DNA of 50,475 nt, taken from JBCDBY01 sp039182715 (GTDB lineage: Bacteria > Planctomycetota > PLA2). Where the stretch lies: positions 1-50,475 of the forward strand of contig JBCDBY010000001.1 of assembly GCA_039182715.1 (NCBI GenBank), given 5' to 3'. The notes beneath the pieces are model-generated. The model was not told where the DNA came from. It did not search any database and saw nothing but the letters and a program-made list of their open reading frames with translations. Numbering within the stretch: position 1 is the first letter of the stretch; each line of letters opens with the position of its first letter. The position numbers and the translations under genes are program-made. Below are positions 1-8,687 of this stretch, in pieces.

Positions 1-325
1 CGGGGATATCGCCCATCATCGACTGCATCGAGTTGGTCAGCGACGCAAGCACGACGATTCCGACCAGCAGGACGACCCCGAGCACGACCGGAATGCCGAT
101 CGCCTCCGGCACCTTCTTCCGCTGCATCCAGCGCACCGCCGGGAGGCAGAGCAGCGCGATGAAGACCGCCAGCATGAGCGGGATCAGGATGCTGGCCGCG
201 GCGCGCATGCCGGCGATGACCAGCACGAACGAACCGCCCAGAACCAGCAGCCGCGCCGCCGGCGAAAACCTCCCAGCATCCTCCGTCACGGCTGCATAGG
301 ATGGCCGATCGTCGGCCGCAGGCAT
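1..325 (-). CDS. AI-2E family transporter, N-terminal part (cut by window edge)
   Basis: About 108 residues are visible, read from an ATG at 325 to the window edge; the C-terminal two thirds lie outside. Residues ~25-75 form two close hydrophobic helices, with AASILIPLMLAVFIALL followed by a basic loop (WMQRKK) and then a third helix. This arrangement is typical of the start of AI-2E/TqsA/PerM-type integral membrane proteins, which export small molecules or ions. The start lies 15 nt after the stop of the cytochrome gene, with GAGGGG about 11 nt upstream, so it is probably the last gene of the sixA-cytochrome operon. The family call rests on hydrophobicity and the recognised N-terminal pattern only. 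The substrate cannot be inferred. Confidence 0.7.
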   Translation of the reverse strand, partial: MPAADDRPSYAAVTEDAGRFSPAARLLVLGGSFVLVIAGMRAAASILIPLMLAVFIALLCLPAVRWMQRKKVPEAIGIPVVLGVVLLVGIVVLASLTNSMQSMMGDIP

Positions 326-340
326 AGTCTCAATTGCCCC

Positions 341-2353
341 TCAATCGGCGCCGCGCAGGATTGCGGCGGCTCGCGGATCGCCCGTCTTCGCCAGAAGCCG
401 TGCGTAGCGGATCGCCTCCGCCTTCTCGCCCCGCTGGGCGTGGAAGTAGGAGAGCGCGTAAAGCGTGTCCCCGTCGCCCGGGAGGCGACGGTGCGCCTCG
501 CGGAGGGCGGCGAGGGCTTCCTTCGGCCGGCGCGCCTGCTGGTGGAGCAGGCCGAGGTTGTAGAGCGCGCGCGGGACGTCGGCGGCGGCCGCCTGCAGAT
601 GCGCAATCGCCTCGGCCGGCCGGCCGCGCTCCGCCTCGAGGAGGCCCAGGGCGTAGTGCGCCTGCCCATTCCCGGGCTCGAAGTCGAGCACCGCGCGGAA
701 CTGGGCCGCCGCGTCGTCGGGACGGCCGAGCGCCGCCAGCAGCTGGCCGAGGTTGAAGCGCGCCGGCAGGAAGTTCGCGTCGACGGCGAGCGAGGCGCGG
801 TAGAGCTCCTCCGCCTCCGCGTGGCGACCCTCGCGTTGCGCCAGCGTCGCGCGGTTGAACGCACCCTCCGGCGTGTCCCCCAGGAACGCGAAGCGCGTCT
901 CGAGATCCGGCGTCATGCGTCCCCGGTTCTGCTGCGCGTGCACGCGGACGGCCCGGAATCGATCCTCGACACCCTGCGTCGAACCGGCGCGCGCGGCCGC
1001 CAGCCGGACAAGCGGATCGTTCGATTGGGCCGCCTCCTCGATCGCTTCCCGATCACCGCGCAGGCGCGCAATCGCCGACGCGCGCACGATGGGCGGCTCC
1101 GCCTCGCCGAACGCGACGCGCAGCAGCGCCGCGCGGTCGCCGCTCGCGAACGCCTCGCCGTAGTGCGGCTTGTCCGCCGCGACGCCGTCGCCCATGCCGC
1201 GCGCCGCCTCCGCCGCCCACGCCGCCGGCCGGTCCTGGTGGCAGTCGGTGCACGCGTTGGGCGTGCCGATCTTCACCGTCAGGTCGGGCCGCGGAATGCG
1301 GAAGGAGTGGTCGCGGCGCCCGTCGACGCCCATGTAGACCCGCTCGAGCATGTGGCAGTCGACGCAGCGCGAGCCCTCGGTTCCGGGCGTGTGTCCGTGG
1401 TGCGCCTTGGACTCGTAGTCCTGCTTCTTCAGCGTCGGAAAGCGCTCGTGCGGCGGGTCGGGCCGATGGCACTCGGTGCAGGTCGCGTTGCCTTCCCGCT
1501 TCAGCCGCGCGCTATGCGGGTCGTGGCAATCCATGCAGTGCACGCCGAGCGCGTGCATCTTCGACTGCTGGAACGAGCCCCAGACGTACACCTCGTCGCG
1601 AATCTGGCCGTCCGCGTGGTAGAGCGGTTCGGTGATCAGCGCCGGATCGTAGAAGTCGAGGAACGCGCCGTGCGGCTCGATGTCGGCGAGCTGGCTGCGG
1701 CGCGCGTGACACGCCGCGCAGGAGTCCTGCGTCGCGCGCGCGACCGGCGCCTCCGGCTCGGCGACGTGCGCCGCCATCGGACCGTGGCACGACTCGCAGC
1801 CGACGTTGATCTCCTCGAAGTGCGGCGTGTAGACGCCGGTCTGCGCGTCGTAGCCCTTGCGATAGCCGGTCGAGTGGCAGTCCGCGCACATGTGGTTCCA
1901 GTTGAAGCGCCCCTCGTCGATGGTGAACGCCTCGTCGTACCAGGTGAACCAGCGTCGGTTCGCGACGTCCCACGCGACCGGCAGCGCCTGCAGGCGGCCG
2001 TTGCCGGTGTCGAACAGGAACTGCTGCAGGGGCGCCACGCCGAAGGTGTAGGCGACGTCGTAGGTCTTGCCGTCCACCTCGGCGCGGTAGGCGTCGCCTT
2101 CGCGGAAGAAACGCGCCCGCATGCCTTCGTGCTCGAAGGTCGTATTCCCGAAGTCCGCGAGCACCGTCCGCTCGTCGGGGCGCATCATGGCCTGATCGTG
2201 GTGCGACCCGAGCCACGCGTCGTACTCCGCGGCGTGACAGGCGCGGCAGCTCTCCGTGCCCGCGTAGGCCGAGGCGGACGGCGTCCCGGGGTCACGTGGC
2301 CAGAATGCGATGGTCGCGGCGACGGCCGCAAGCGCGAGCAGCGCCCACCTCAA
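341..2353 (-). CDS. Octaheme c-type cytochrome with C-terminal TPR repeats
   Basis: Exported multiheme cytochrome of 670 aa. An N-terminal signal anchor (residues ~1-20) is followed by eight CxxCH heme sites (CRACH, CADCH, CESCH, CAACH, CMDCH, CTECH, CVDCH, CTDCH) at roughly residues 35, 153, 184, 211, 270, 290, 330 and 367. The region from ~400 to the end holds HEAT-like helices and then several TPR units (for example FNLGQLLAALGRPDDAA). Multiheme/TPR proteins of this type are annotated near the cytochrome c554/c552 superfamily; they act in the periplasm, and the redox partner is unknown. The start is taken as TTG 2353, which gives a signal anchor at once and shares TTGA with the sixA stop. 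An upstream extension would run through sixA out of frame and is rejected. Confidence 0.88.
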   Translation of the reverse strand: MRWALLALAAVAATIAFWPRDPGTPSASAYAGTESCRACHAAEYDAWLGSHHDQAMMRPDERTVLADFGNTTFEHEGMRARFFREGDAYRAEVDGKTYDVAYTFGVAPLQQFLFDTGNGRLQALPVAWDVANRRWFTWYDEAFTIDEGRFNWNHMCADCHSTGYRKGYDAQTGVYTPHFEEINVGCESCHGPMAAHVAEPEAPVARATQDSCAACHARRSQLADIEPHGAFLDFYDPALITEPLYHADGQIRDEVYVWGSFQQSKMHALGVHCMDCHDPHSARLKREGNATCTECHRPDPPHERFPTLKKQDYESKAHHGHTPGTEGSRCVDCHMLERVYMGVDGRRDHSFRIPRPDLTVKIGTPNACTDCHQDRPAAWAAEAARGMGDGVAADKPHYGEAFASGDRAALLRVAFGEAEPPIVRASAIARLRGDREAIEEAAQSNDPLVRLAAARAGSTQGVEDRFRAVRVHAQQNRGRMTPDLETRFAFLGDTPEGAFNRATLAQREGRHAEAEELYRASLAVDANFLPARFNLGQLLAALGRPDDAAAQFRAVLDFEPGNGQAHYALGLLEAERGRPAEAIAHLQAAAADVPRALYNLGLLHQQARRPKEALAALREAHRRLPGDGDTLYALSYFHAQRGEKAEAIRYARLLAKTGDPRAAAILRGAD

Positions 2354-2841
2354 TCCTCCAGCTCCCGCGGCCGGATCAGCGCGTCGAGAGACCCCGCCCC
2401 CTCCATGAGGGTGCTCCAGTTGCTCGGCAGCGTGAAGTGCGCCAGCGCCGCGGTCGGAAAGAGGTGTGCCCTGCCGCTCAGGTGCGCGACGAGCGATTCG
2501 AGGCCGGGGTTGTGCCCGACGAGCAGAACGCGACGGTGGTCGGGCGGGCAGGCGCTGAGCAGCGTGAGCAGTTCCGCGATCGACGCCTCGTAGATCGTGT
2601 CCTCCCAGACGACGGGCGGCTCGCGATCCAGCTCCGGCAGCAGCGCGTGCACGGTCTGCCGAACGCGCAGCGCCGTCGAAGCGAGAACGAAGTCCGGCTG
2701 CAGGTCGTTCTCGCGGATCCAGCGGCCCATGCGCGGGGCGGCCTTCCGGCCCCGCTTGGAGAGCGGCCGCTCGAAGTCGCTGGAAGCATCGGTGTCCCAC
2801 GCCGATTTGGCGTGACGCAGCACCAAAAGCTCCCGGCTCAT
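2350..2841 (-). CDS. sixA: Phosphohistidine phosphatase SixA family protein
   Basis: 163 aa, histidine phosphatase superfamily. The catalytic motif LRHAKSAW lies at residues ~7-14, and the second histidine is in VLLVGHNPGLE. The conserved LSKRGRKAA segment follows the first motif. SixA proteins remove phosphate from phosphohistidine, in E. coli on HPt or PTS proteins. The start is placed at ATG 2841; an in-frame TTG at 2847 adds two residues and is less likely. It is the first gene of a minus-strand operon, overlapping the cytochrome gene by 4 nt, and is divergent from pntAA with only 50 nt between the two starts. Why a phosphohistidine phosphatase is coupled to a multiheme cytochrome is not known; a sensor role is possible but unsupported. 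Confidence 0.88.
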   Translation of the reverse strand: MSRELLVLRHAKSAWDTDASSDFERPLSKRGRKAAPRMGRWIRENDLQPDFVLASTALRVRQTVHALLPELDREPPVVWEDTIYEASIAELLTLLSACPPDHRRVLLVGHNPGLESLVAHLSGRAHLFPTAALAHFTLPSNWSTLMEGAGSLDALIRPRELED

Positions 2842-2878
2842 GCGCAAAGTGTACCTAGCAGGCGCCCAAAACAGACGC

Positions 2879-2884
2879 TACGAT
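2879..2884 (+). promoter_or_regulatory. -10 box of pntAA (leaderless type)
   Basis: TACGAT ends 7 nt before the ATG at 2892. The intervening cccgccc has no Shine-Dalgarno sequence, so the transcript would begin at or next to the start codon. No convincing -35 is seen. Confidence 0.5.
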
Positions 2885-2891
2885 CCCGCCC

Positions 2892-4046
2892 ATGATCGTC
2901 GGAACCGTCAAGGAGACCTTCCCGGGCGAACGACGCGTCGCGATCACGCCCGACGTGATCGCCAACTACGCCCGCAAAGGCTGCGAAGTCATCGTCGAGC
3001 GCGGCGCGGGTGTGGACGCGGGCATCCCCGACGCGAGCTACGAGGCGAAAGGCGCCCAGCTCGTCGATTCGCGCGATGAAGTGTTCGCCAAGGCGGAGCT
3101 GGTCGCCCAGGTGCGCATCCTCGGCGCCAACCCGGACGCCGGGGGCGACGATTTCGGGCGCATGCGCACGGGCCAGCTCGTCGTCGGCTCTGCCGACCCG
3201 CTGTCGCGGCCCGATCTCGTCCAGGCGGCCGCGGGCAGCGGCGCCAACCTCTTCTCCATGGAGCTGATCCCGCGCATCACGCGGGCGCAGAGCATGGACA
3301 TCCTCTCCTCGATGGCGACGGTGGCCGGCTACAAGGCGGTGCTGTGGTCCGCGGAGAAGCTGCCCAAGTTTTTCCCGATGTTCATGACCGCCGCCGGCAC
3401 CATCACGCCGGCGAAGGTCTTCATCATCGGCGCCGGCGTGGCGGGCCTGCAGGCAATCGCCAGCGCGAAGCGCCTCGGCGCGGTCGTGAGCGCCTACGAC
3501 GTGCGCCCCGCCGTGAAGGAGCAGGTCGAATCGCTGGGCGGCAAGTTCGTCGAGATGGAGCTCGACACCGCCGAGGGCGAGGGCGGCTACGCCAAGGAGA
3601 TGGACGAGGAGTTCTACCGCAAGCAGCGCGAACTCATGGCGCGCGTGGTGGCGGAGAACGACGTGGTGATCACTACGGCGGCGATTCCCGGGCGCAAGGC
3701 GCCGATCCTCGTGACCGCCGAGATGGTGCGCGGCATGATGCCGGGCTCGGTCATCGTCGACCTCGCCGCCGAGCGCGGCGGCAACTGCGAGCTGAGCAAG
3801 GTGGACGAGGAGGTCGTCGAGAACGGCGTGAGCATTCTCGGCCCGAGCAACGTGCCGTCGACCGTCCCCTTCCACGCCAGCCAGATGTTCTCCAAGAACG
3901 TCTTCAACTTCGTCGCGAACCTCCTCGACAAGGAGAACAACCTCAACCTCGACCCCGAGGACGAGATCATCCGCGACACCTGGATGACCAAGGAAGGCGC
4001 CGTCATCCTGCCCCGCATCAAGGAACTGCTCGAGGGAGACGCATGA
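2892..4046 (+). CDS. pntAA: NAD(P) transhydrogenase subunit alpha, part 1 (NAD-binding)
   Basis: 384 aa, the length expected for the soluble PntAA of the split three-subunit transhydrogenase. The N-terminus MIVGTVKETFPGERRVA resembles alanine dehydrogenase and PntA, and the Rossmann motif VFIIGAGVAGLQAIA lies at ~residue 177. It binds NAD(H) on the cytoplasmic face and passes hydride to the NADP domain of PntB while protons re-enter through the membrane domain; the usual outcome is NADPH production. It is followed by pntAB with an ATGA overlap and then pntB, the standard order. A likely leaderless promoter lies directly upstream. Confidence 0.96.
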   Translation: MIVGTVKETFPGERRVAITPDVIANYARKGCEVIVERGAGVDAGIPDASYEAKGAQLVDSRDEVFAKAELVAQVRILGANPDAGGDDFGRMRTGQLVVGSADPLSRPDLVQAAAGSGANLFSMELIPRITRAQSMDILSSMATVAGYKAVLWSAEKLPKFFPMFMTAAGTITPAKVFIIGAGVAGLQAIASAKRLGAVVSAYDVRPAVKEQVESLGGKFVEMELDTAEGEGGYAKEMDEEFYRKQRELMARVVAENDVVITTAAIPGRKAPILVTAEMVRGMMPGSVIVDLAAERGGNCELSKVDEEVVENGVSILGPSNVPSTVPFHASQMFSKNVFNFVANLLDKENNLNLDPEDEIIRDTWMTKEGAVILPRIKELLEGDA

Positions 4047-4324
4047 CCGACCTGATCACGCTCCTGACCGTCTTCGTGCTCGCGATCTTCGTCGGGTTCG
4101 AGGTCATCACCAAGGTGCCGCCCACGCTGCACACGCCGCTCATGTCCGGCTCGAACGCGATCAGCGGCATCACCGTCATCGGCGCGCTGCTGCTGGCTGG
4201 CAACGCGGACGTACCCGAGCTCGGTCGCGTGCTCGCTTTCGTCGCGGTCATCTTCGCCACCATCAACGTCGTGGGCGGTTTCCTCGTCACCGGGCGCATG
4301 CTCAACATGTTCAAGCGCAAATGA
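4043..4324 (+). CDS. pntAB: NAD(P) transhydrogenase subunit alpha, part 2 (membrane)
   Basis: 93 aa with three hydrophobic helices (residues ~3-20, ~37-54, ~62-82). It is the small membrane component of the split transhydrogenase, with the conserved VPPTLHTPLMSGSNAISGI segment. It pairs with the membrane helices of PntB to form the proton channel. The ATG at 4043 overlaps the pntAA stop (ATGA), and its own stop overlaps the pntB start at 4321-4324, so the three are translationally coupled. Confidence 0.95.
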   Translation: MTDLITLLTVFVLAIFVGFEVITKVPPTLHTPLMSGSNAISGITVIGALLLAGNADVPELGRVLAFVAVIFATINVVGGFLVTGRMLNMFKRK

Positions 4325-5862
4325 GCCAGCAAGCCGTCAACTTCTGCTACCTCATCGCGGCGGTCCTGTTCATCCTGGACCTGAAGTGGATGTCGCATCC
4401 GCGCACCGCGGTGCGCGGCAACCGCGCCGGCGCGCTCGGCATGCTCATCGCCATCGTGGCGACGCTGCTGAGCGGCCAGTTCGAATGGGGGTACATCGCC
4501 GGCGGCATCGCCATCGGCGGCGCGATCGGCGCGCTCGCGGCGCTGCGCGTCAAGATGACCTCGATGCCCGAGCTGGTCGGGCTCTTCAACGGCTTCGGCG
4601 GTGCCGCGTCGGTCCTCGTCGCGGGGGCCGCGCTCATCATGGCGAGTTCCTCGCTCGGGGAGCCGTCGGACCGCATGAAGATCGCGACCGTCCTCTCGGC
4701 GCTGATCGGTTCGGTCACCTTCTTCGGCAGCTACGTGGCGTTCGGCAAGCTGTCCGAGTTCCTCGCGGTGAAGTGGAAGCTCTACCCCTGGCAGAAGGCG
4801 ATCAAGTTCGGCTTCTCCGGGTTGGTGATCGCCTCCGTGCTGGCCTACGTCGTCTCGACGGGGTTCGACGCGTACACCATCGGTATGCTCGTGTGTGCCG
4901 TGGTGATCGGCGGCATCCTGCTGCTCAAGAAGGAGGCGATCCCCGGCGGCACCGCGCTCAAGATGGCGGTCGTGGTCGGCTCGCTGGCCGCGGGCTACCT
5001 CGTCGTCCAGAACCCCGACGATCCGCACGCATTCTGGCTGTTGGTCATGGTCGCGGGCGTACTCGGCGTCCTGCTGACCTGGTCGATCGGCGGCGCGGAC
5101 ATGCCGGTCGTCATCGCGCTGCTCAACAGCTACTCCGGCCTCGCCGCCGCGGCGACCGGCTTCGTCATCGACAACAACATGCTGATCATCGCCGGCTCGC
5201 TGGTCGGCGCGTCGGGCATCATCCTGACCAGCATCATGTGCAAGGCGATGAACCGCTCGCTGCTCAACGTCATGTTCAGCCGCCTCGGCCCCACGGCCGA
5301 CACGCCGGACGCCGACGAGGTCTACAAGAACGTCAAGTCGACGAGCGCGGACGAGGTCGCGATGATGCTGGAGACGGCGCAGCGCGTCTCGATCGTGCCG
5401 GGCTACGGCATGGCGGTCGCGCAGGCGCAGCACGCCGTGCGCGACCTCGCCAACCTGGTCGAGGAGAAGTTCGGCGCGGAGGTCGAGTACGCGATCCATC
5501 CGGTCGCCGGCCGCATGCCGGGCCACATGAACGTGCTGCTCGCCGAGGCGGACGTCTCCTACGACAAGCTCAAGGAGATGGACGAGGTCAACGGCACGAT
5601 CGAGACCTGCGACGTGGTGATCGTCGTGGGCGCGAACGACGTCGTGAATCCGGTCGCGCGCACCGATCCGAGCTCGCCGATCGCCGGCATGCCGATTATC
5701 GACGTCGACAAGGCGCGCACGGTGGTCGTCATCAAGCGCAGCCTCAGCCCCGGCTTCGCCGGCATCCCCAACCCGCTGTTCGCCAACGACAACACGCTCA
5801 TGTTCTTCTCCGATGCCAAGAAGGCGTTCCAGGAGCTCAACACCGCCGTCAAGGAGACGTAG
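4321..5862 (+). CDS. pntB: NAD(P) transhydrogenase subunit beta
   Basis: 513 aa, somewhat longer than E. coli PntB (462). The N-terminal ~300 residues are a multi-helix membrane domain. The C-terminal domain carries the NADP(H)-binding signatures GYGMAVAQAQ (~361), GRMPGHMNVLLAEA (~397) and VVIVVGANDVVNP. Together with PntAA and PntAB it forms the Re/Si-specific proton-translocating transhydrogenase. The start overlaps pntAB by 4 nt. The MOSC gene follows 2 nt after the stop. Nothing looks broken. Confidence 0.96.
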   Translation: MSQQAVNFCYLIAAVLFILDLKWMSHPRTAVRGNRAGALGMLIAIVATLLSGQFEWGYIAGGIAIGGAIGALAALRVKMTSMPELVGLFNGFGGAASVLVAGAALIMASSSLGEPSDRMKIATVLSALIGSVTFFGSYVAFGKLSEFLAVKWKLYPWQKAIKFGFSGLVIASVLAYVVSTGFDAYTIGMLVCAVVIGGILLLKKEAIPGGTALKMAVVVGSLAAGYLVVQNPDDPHAFWLLVMVAGVLGVLLTWSIGGADMPVVIALLNSYSGLAAAATGFVIDNNMLIIAGSLVGASGIILTSIMCKAMNRSLLNVMFSRLGPTADTPDADEVYKNVKSTSADEVAMMLETAQRVSIVPGYGMAVAQAQHAVRDLANLVEEKFGAEVEYAIHPVAGRMPGHMNVLLAEADVSYDKLKEMDEVNGTIETCDVVIVVGANDVVNPVARTDPSSPIAGMPIIDVDKARTVVVIKRSLSPGFAGIPNPLFANDNTLMFFSDAKKAFQELNTAVKET

Positions 5863-5864
5863 CG

Positions 5865-6305
5865 ATGGCCACGCTCGAGCGCATCTGGATCAAGCGCGCC
5901 CACAAGGGGCCGATGGACGAAGTGCGCGAAGCGGAGGCGGTGCTCGACGGCGGACTGTCGACGAGCGCCGACCAGGGCGGCCAGCGCCAGGTGACGATCC
6001 TCTCCGCGGAGCGCTGGACCGAGATCATGGCGGAACTCGACGCCGATCTCGATCCGGTGGTCCGGCGCGCCAATCTTTTCGTCACCGGGATCGATCTGGT
6101 CGAGTCGCGCGGCCGCATCGTCCGCATCGGCGACGTCGAGCTCACGATCCGGGGCGAAACCCGCCCCTGCGCCCTCATGGACGAGATCCAGCCCGGCCTC
6201 CAGGAGGCGTTGCGGGCCCGCTGGGGCGGCGGCGCGTTCGCCCAGGTGACCCGGGGCGGGACAATCCGCGCCGGCGATTCCGTCTCTCTGCTCGACCCGG
6301 CTTAG
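5865..6305 (+). CDS. MOSC domain-containing protein
   Basis: 146 aa, almost a pure MOSC domain. Residues ~70-140 read RANLFVTGIDL, then RIVRIGDVELTIRGETRPC with the characteristic cysteine, then a glycine-rich stretch and AQVTRGGTIRAGD. MOSC domains bind sulfur or molybdenum-pterin groups in Moco sulfurase and YiiM/YuaD-type proteins, detoxifying N-hydroxylated compounds in some cases. The start ATG lies 2 nt after the pntB stop, so it is likely cotranscribed with the transhydrogenase. A link through NADPH-dependent reduction is possible but only inferred. Confidence 0.85.
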   Translation: MATLERIWIKRAHKGPMDEVREAEAVLDGGLSTSADQGGQRQVTILSAERWTEIMAELDADLDPVVRRANLFVTGIDLVESRGRIVRIGDVELTIRGETRPCALMDEIQPGLQEALRARWGGGAFAQVTRGGTIRAGDSVSLLDPA

Positions 6306-6336
6306 CTGGGTGATACCCGTTCACCGAGAGGATATG

Positions 6337-6363
6337 GGACCAAGGCTTGAGGCGCCTGGGTCC
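6337..6363. terminator. Possible hairpin between the MOSC and PilX-like genes
   Basis: GGACC-a-AGGC pairs with GCCT-g-GGTCC across a 7-nt loop (nine pairs, one A/G mismatch). No T-run follows, so it may be a weak or factor-dependent terminator, or a structure in the leader of the next gene. Confidence 0.35.
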
Positions 6364-6380
6364 GTGAACGAGGTCGAAAT

Positions 6381-8528
6381 ATGAGGAACGGAACGAGATT
6401 CCGCGCACAGCGCGGAACCATGCTGAGCGTTGTTCTGCTCATCGCGAGCGCGATCGCCGTCCTGGCGGCCATCAGCTCGGGTCGCGTGGCGATGGAAAGC
6501 CGCGGCCAGCGGACGATGGAAGACGAAGCGCGCGCGCTGAACGAAGCGTTCGCTCGCCTGCACTTCGCCATCAACATCGTCGACAACAGCGCCTACAACG
6601 ACGACAACCGCAACCTGGCGCTCAAGGCGGCCATGGAGGGCATGCACGGCGGCACCATCGCCGGCGACGCGGCCGAGGGAGAGGCCTGGATGGCCGATCC
6701 GAGCGGCGTCGAGTACGGCAAGCTCGAGGATTGCGACGTCCGCGTCTACCACGCCCGGGACTACATCCCGCGGCTCGAGAAGCTCCGCGGCGAGGCGGTC
6801 CAGCTCGACCTCGACCCGTCGCACGACACGCGCGCCTGGTACGTCCTCGAGGCGACCGGCCGCGCGGGCGACGCGACGCGCCTCGTCTCCGCGCTCATCC
6901 GCGAGAACGAGCCCTTCAGCTCCTTCGTCTTCTTCCAGAACCGCCACCCGCTCGGGATCTCGGGCTCTCCGCGCGGCCTGATCCACTCGAACGACGTCGT
7001 CGACTTCTACTTCGCGAACGGCGACTTCCAGGACCCGGTCTCCGCGGTGAACGGCTTCCGCTACCAGTCGGGCGCGACGTCGGAGAACACCAACATCGTC
7101 GACGGCAACGCCGAGGCGCAGCGCATCGATCTCGAGTCGGTCGACTTCGACAAGCTCAAGGGCGAGGCGAGCCTCTTCACGGGCCAGCCCGGCCTCGACG
7201 CCGAGATCCAGTTCCGCGCGAACGGCGACATCCGCATTCGCGAGTACACGAAGCCGCGCGTCGATCTCGTGGAGCAGACCTACGAGTACGACGTGATCGA
7301 CCACTACGAGACCGAGACGCGCACGGAGATGCAGTCGATCCAGGTCGGCACCACGACCGAGGAGCGCACGCGCAACAACCCGGTCTACCGCAGCGAGGAG
7401 TACACCGTCGAGGTGCCCGTCTACGAGGACCGGGAAGTCACTCGCACGCGCAACATCCCGATCTACGAGGATCGCGTCGTGACGCGTACGCGCTGGGTGC
7501 AGGTCTTCGTGCCCTACGACAACGGCGACCCGCAGGGCGGCACGGCCGTCGGCGGCGGCGGCGGCGCGCTCGGCGAGTGGCGCTGGGTGCAGGAGCCGTA
7601 CGAGACGGTCGAGAGCGTCGTCGTGCGCTACGAGACCGAGGAGTACCAGACCACCGAGCCGGTGCAGGTCGGCACCACGACGCAGACGCGCACCCGCAAC
7701 GTGATCGACTACTACGTCGAGGAGACCTACACCGTCGAGGTGCCGGTCTTCGAGCAGCAGGAGGTGACGGTCGAGGTGCAGGTGCCCGTCTACCGCACCG
7801 AGAGCTACACCGTCGAGGAGGAGGTCTACGTGCCGCCCTCGCTCGTCGAGGAGCACGTCGTCGATGGCCACGACCGCTCCGGGACGATCTACATCGACGG
7901 CCGCGTGACCAAGCTCGCGGGCGACGTGAACACGCGCGCCACGCTGGTGGCCAACGAGAAGGTGCGCATCACCGGCAATCTCCGCTACGTCGACGACGAC
8001 GGGGACCGCGCGATGAGCGGCGGGAGCGACTACACCGAGACGTACACGCGCAACACCGACTACGACGGGCACAGCGTGCTCGGCATCCTGGCGCGCGACG
8101 ACGTGCTCTTCACGAACGCGCTGCCCAACCAGTCGGAGATCAACGCGACGCTCATGTCGGTCGAGGGGCGCGTCGGCATCGACGGCTTCGCGATCAGCGC
8201 CGAGGGCAACCCGGACAAGAACTGGTACGCCGGCCTGAGCGCGGCGGAGCGCCGGATCGAGGAAGCGTACGACCAGGGCCCCTACCGCACGCGCCGCTTC
8301 CGCAAGGACTCGCTGCGTCGCATCGGCGGCGTCATCTCGAACGACCGCATCCTCGAGACCTACATCCGCCCGTCGAGCGACGGGACGGCGACGGTGGACG
8401 CCGGCTTCCGGCGTGGCAGCATGAAGTTCGACTTCAACCTGCTGTTCAACCCGCCGCCGAGCTTCGTCGAGGTGCCGCGTCCCGTCGTGACCTACTTCAC
8501 GCCGGTCTACTTCAGCCGCGGCGAGTAG
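6381..8528 (+). CDS. PilX-like exported protein with YTV-type repeats
   Basis: 715 aa. A short basic N-terminus precedes one long hydrophobic helix (residues ~14-36), then MESRGQRTMEDEARALNEA, resembling PilX/type IV pilus accessory proteins of the minor pilin class. Residues ~300-490 are a low-complexity Tyr/Thr/Val/Glu/Arg region with alternating units such as YTVEVPVYEDREVTRTR, containing a ~55-residue direct duplication 108 residues apart. The pattern recalls the YTV motif proteins of planctomycetes. Residues ~500-700 look like an ordinary extracellular beta domain. GAGG sits upstream of the ATG. It is preceded by a hairpin and followed by another, so it is probably monocistronic. Assembly into a pilus or fibre is an inference; a plain surface protein is the alternative. 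Confidence 0.6.
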   Translation: MRNGTRFRAQRGTMLSVVLLIASAIAVLAAISSGRVAMESRGQRTMEDEARALNEAFARLHFAINIVDNSAYNDDNRNLALKAAMEGMHGGTIAGDAAEGEAWMADPSGVEYGKLEDCDVRVYHARDYIPRLEKLRGEAVQLDLDPSHDTRAWYVLEATGRAGDATRLVSALIRENEPFSSFVFFQNRHPLGISGSPRGLIHSNDVVDFYFANGDFQDPVSAVNGFRYQSGATSENTNIVDGNAEAQRIDLESVDFDKLKGEASLFTGQPGLDAEIQFRANGDIRIREYTKPRVDLVEQTYEYDVIDHYETETRTEMQSIQVGTTTEERTRNNPVYRSEEYTVEVPVYEDREVTRTRNIPIYEDRVVTRTRWVQVFVPYDNGDPQGGTAVGGGGGALGEWRWVQEPYETVESVVVRYETEEYQTTEPVQVGTTTQTRTRNVIDYYVEETYTVEVPVFEQQEVTVEVQVPVYRTESYTVEEEVYVPPSLVEEHVVDGHDRSGTIYIDGRVTKLAGDVNTRATLVANEKVRITGNLRYVDDDGDRAMSGGSDYTETYTRNTDYDGHSVLGILARDDVLFTNALPNQSEINATLMSVEGRVGIDGFAISAEGNPDKNWYAGLSAAERRIEEAYDQGPYRTRRFRKDSLRRIGGVISNDRILETYIRPSSDGTATVDAGFRRGSMKFDFNLLFNPPPSFVEVPRPVVTYFTPVYFSRGE
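7311..7800 (+). repeat. Coding direct duplication of a YTV-like unit
   Basis: Two copies of a unit containing QVGTTT, TRTRN and EE-YTVEVPV, offset by 324 nt (108 codons). The CAGGTCGGCACCACGAC core starts at 7341 and again at 7665. Shorter Y-T-V-E and V-P-V-Y elements repeat between and after the copies. The spacing is whole codons and the reading frame stays open. Confidence 0.8.
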
Positions 8529-8545
8529 GAGCCAGCTCCACCCCC

Positions 8546-8583
8546 ATCCACGCGGCGAGGGACATCGCCCCCGCCGCGTGGAT
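8546..8583. repeat. Strong hairpin, copy 1 of a dispersed ~33-bp repeat
   Basis: A perfect 12-bp stem (8546-8557 with 8572-8583) is extended by an inner GGG/CCC pair. It lies 18 nt after the stop of the 6381 gene and could end its transcript. Bases 8552-8584 match 13974-14006 at 30 of 33 positions. The rest of the gap 8529-8687 shows nothing else convincing. Confidence 0.6.
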
Positions 8584-8687
8584 CATCGGGTCCGACGGCG
8601 CGAGCCCGGCGCCCCGGCCAGGGCCCTCCTTTCGCGGGAACGGACGCAAAGATCGAACGTGGATCCATCTCGCGCGTTGACGCAGGG

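Noticed and set aside
440..2593. A 717-codon open frame on the plus strand opposite the cytochrome and sixA genes
   Set aside because: Its product is Arg/Val-rich and low in complexity, mirrors the codon bias of the true genes below it, and has no ribosome site or domain.
4018..5526. A 502-codon minus-strand frame opposite pntAB/pntB
   Set aside because: Antisense shadow of well-conserved transhydrogenase genes; composition dominated by Arg, Asp and His.
7261..7860. Possible CRISPR array
   Set aside because: The repeats are in frame, of unequal length and code for a repetitive protein; there are no regular spacers.
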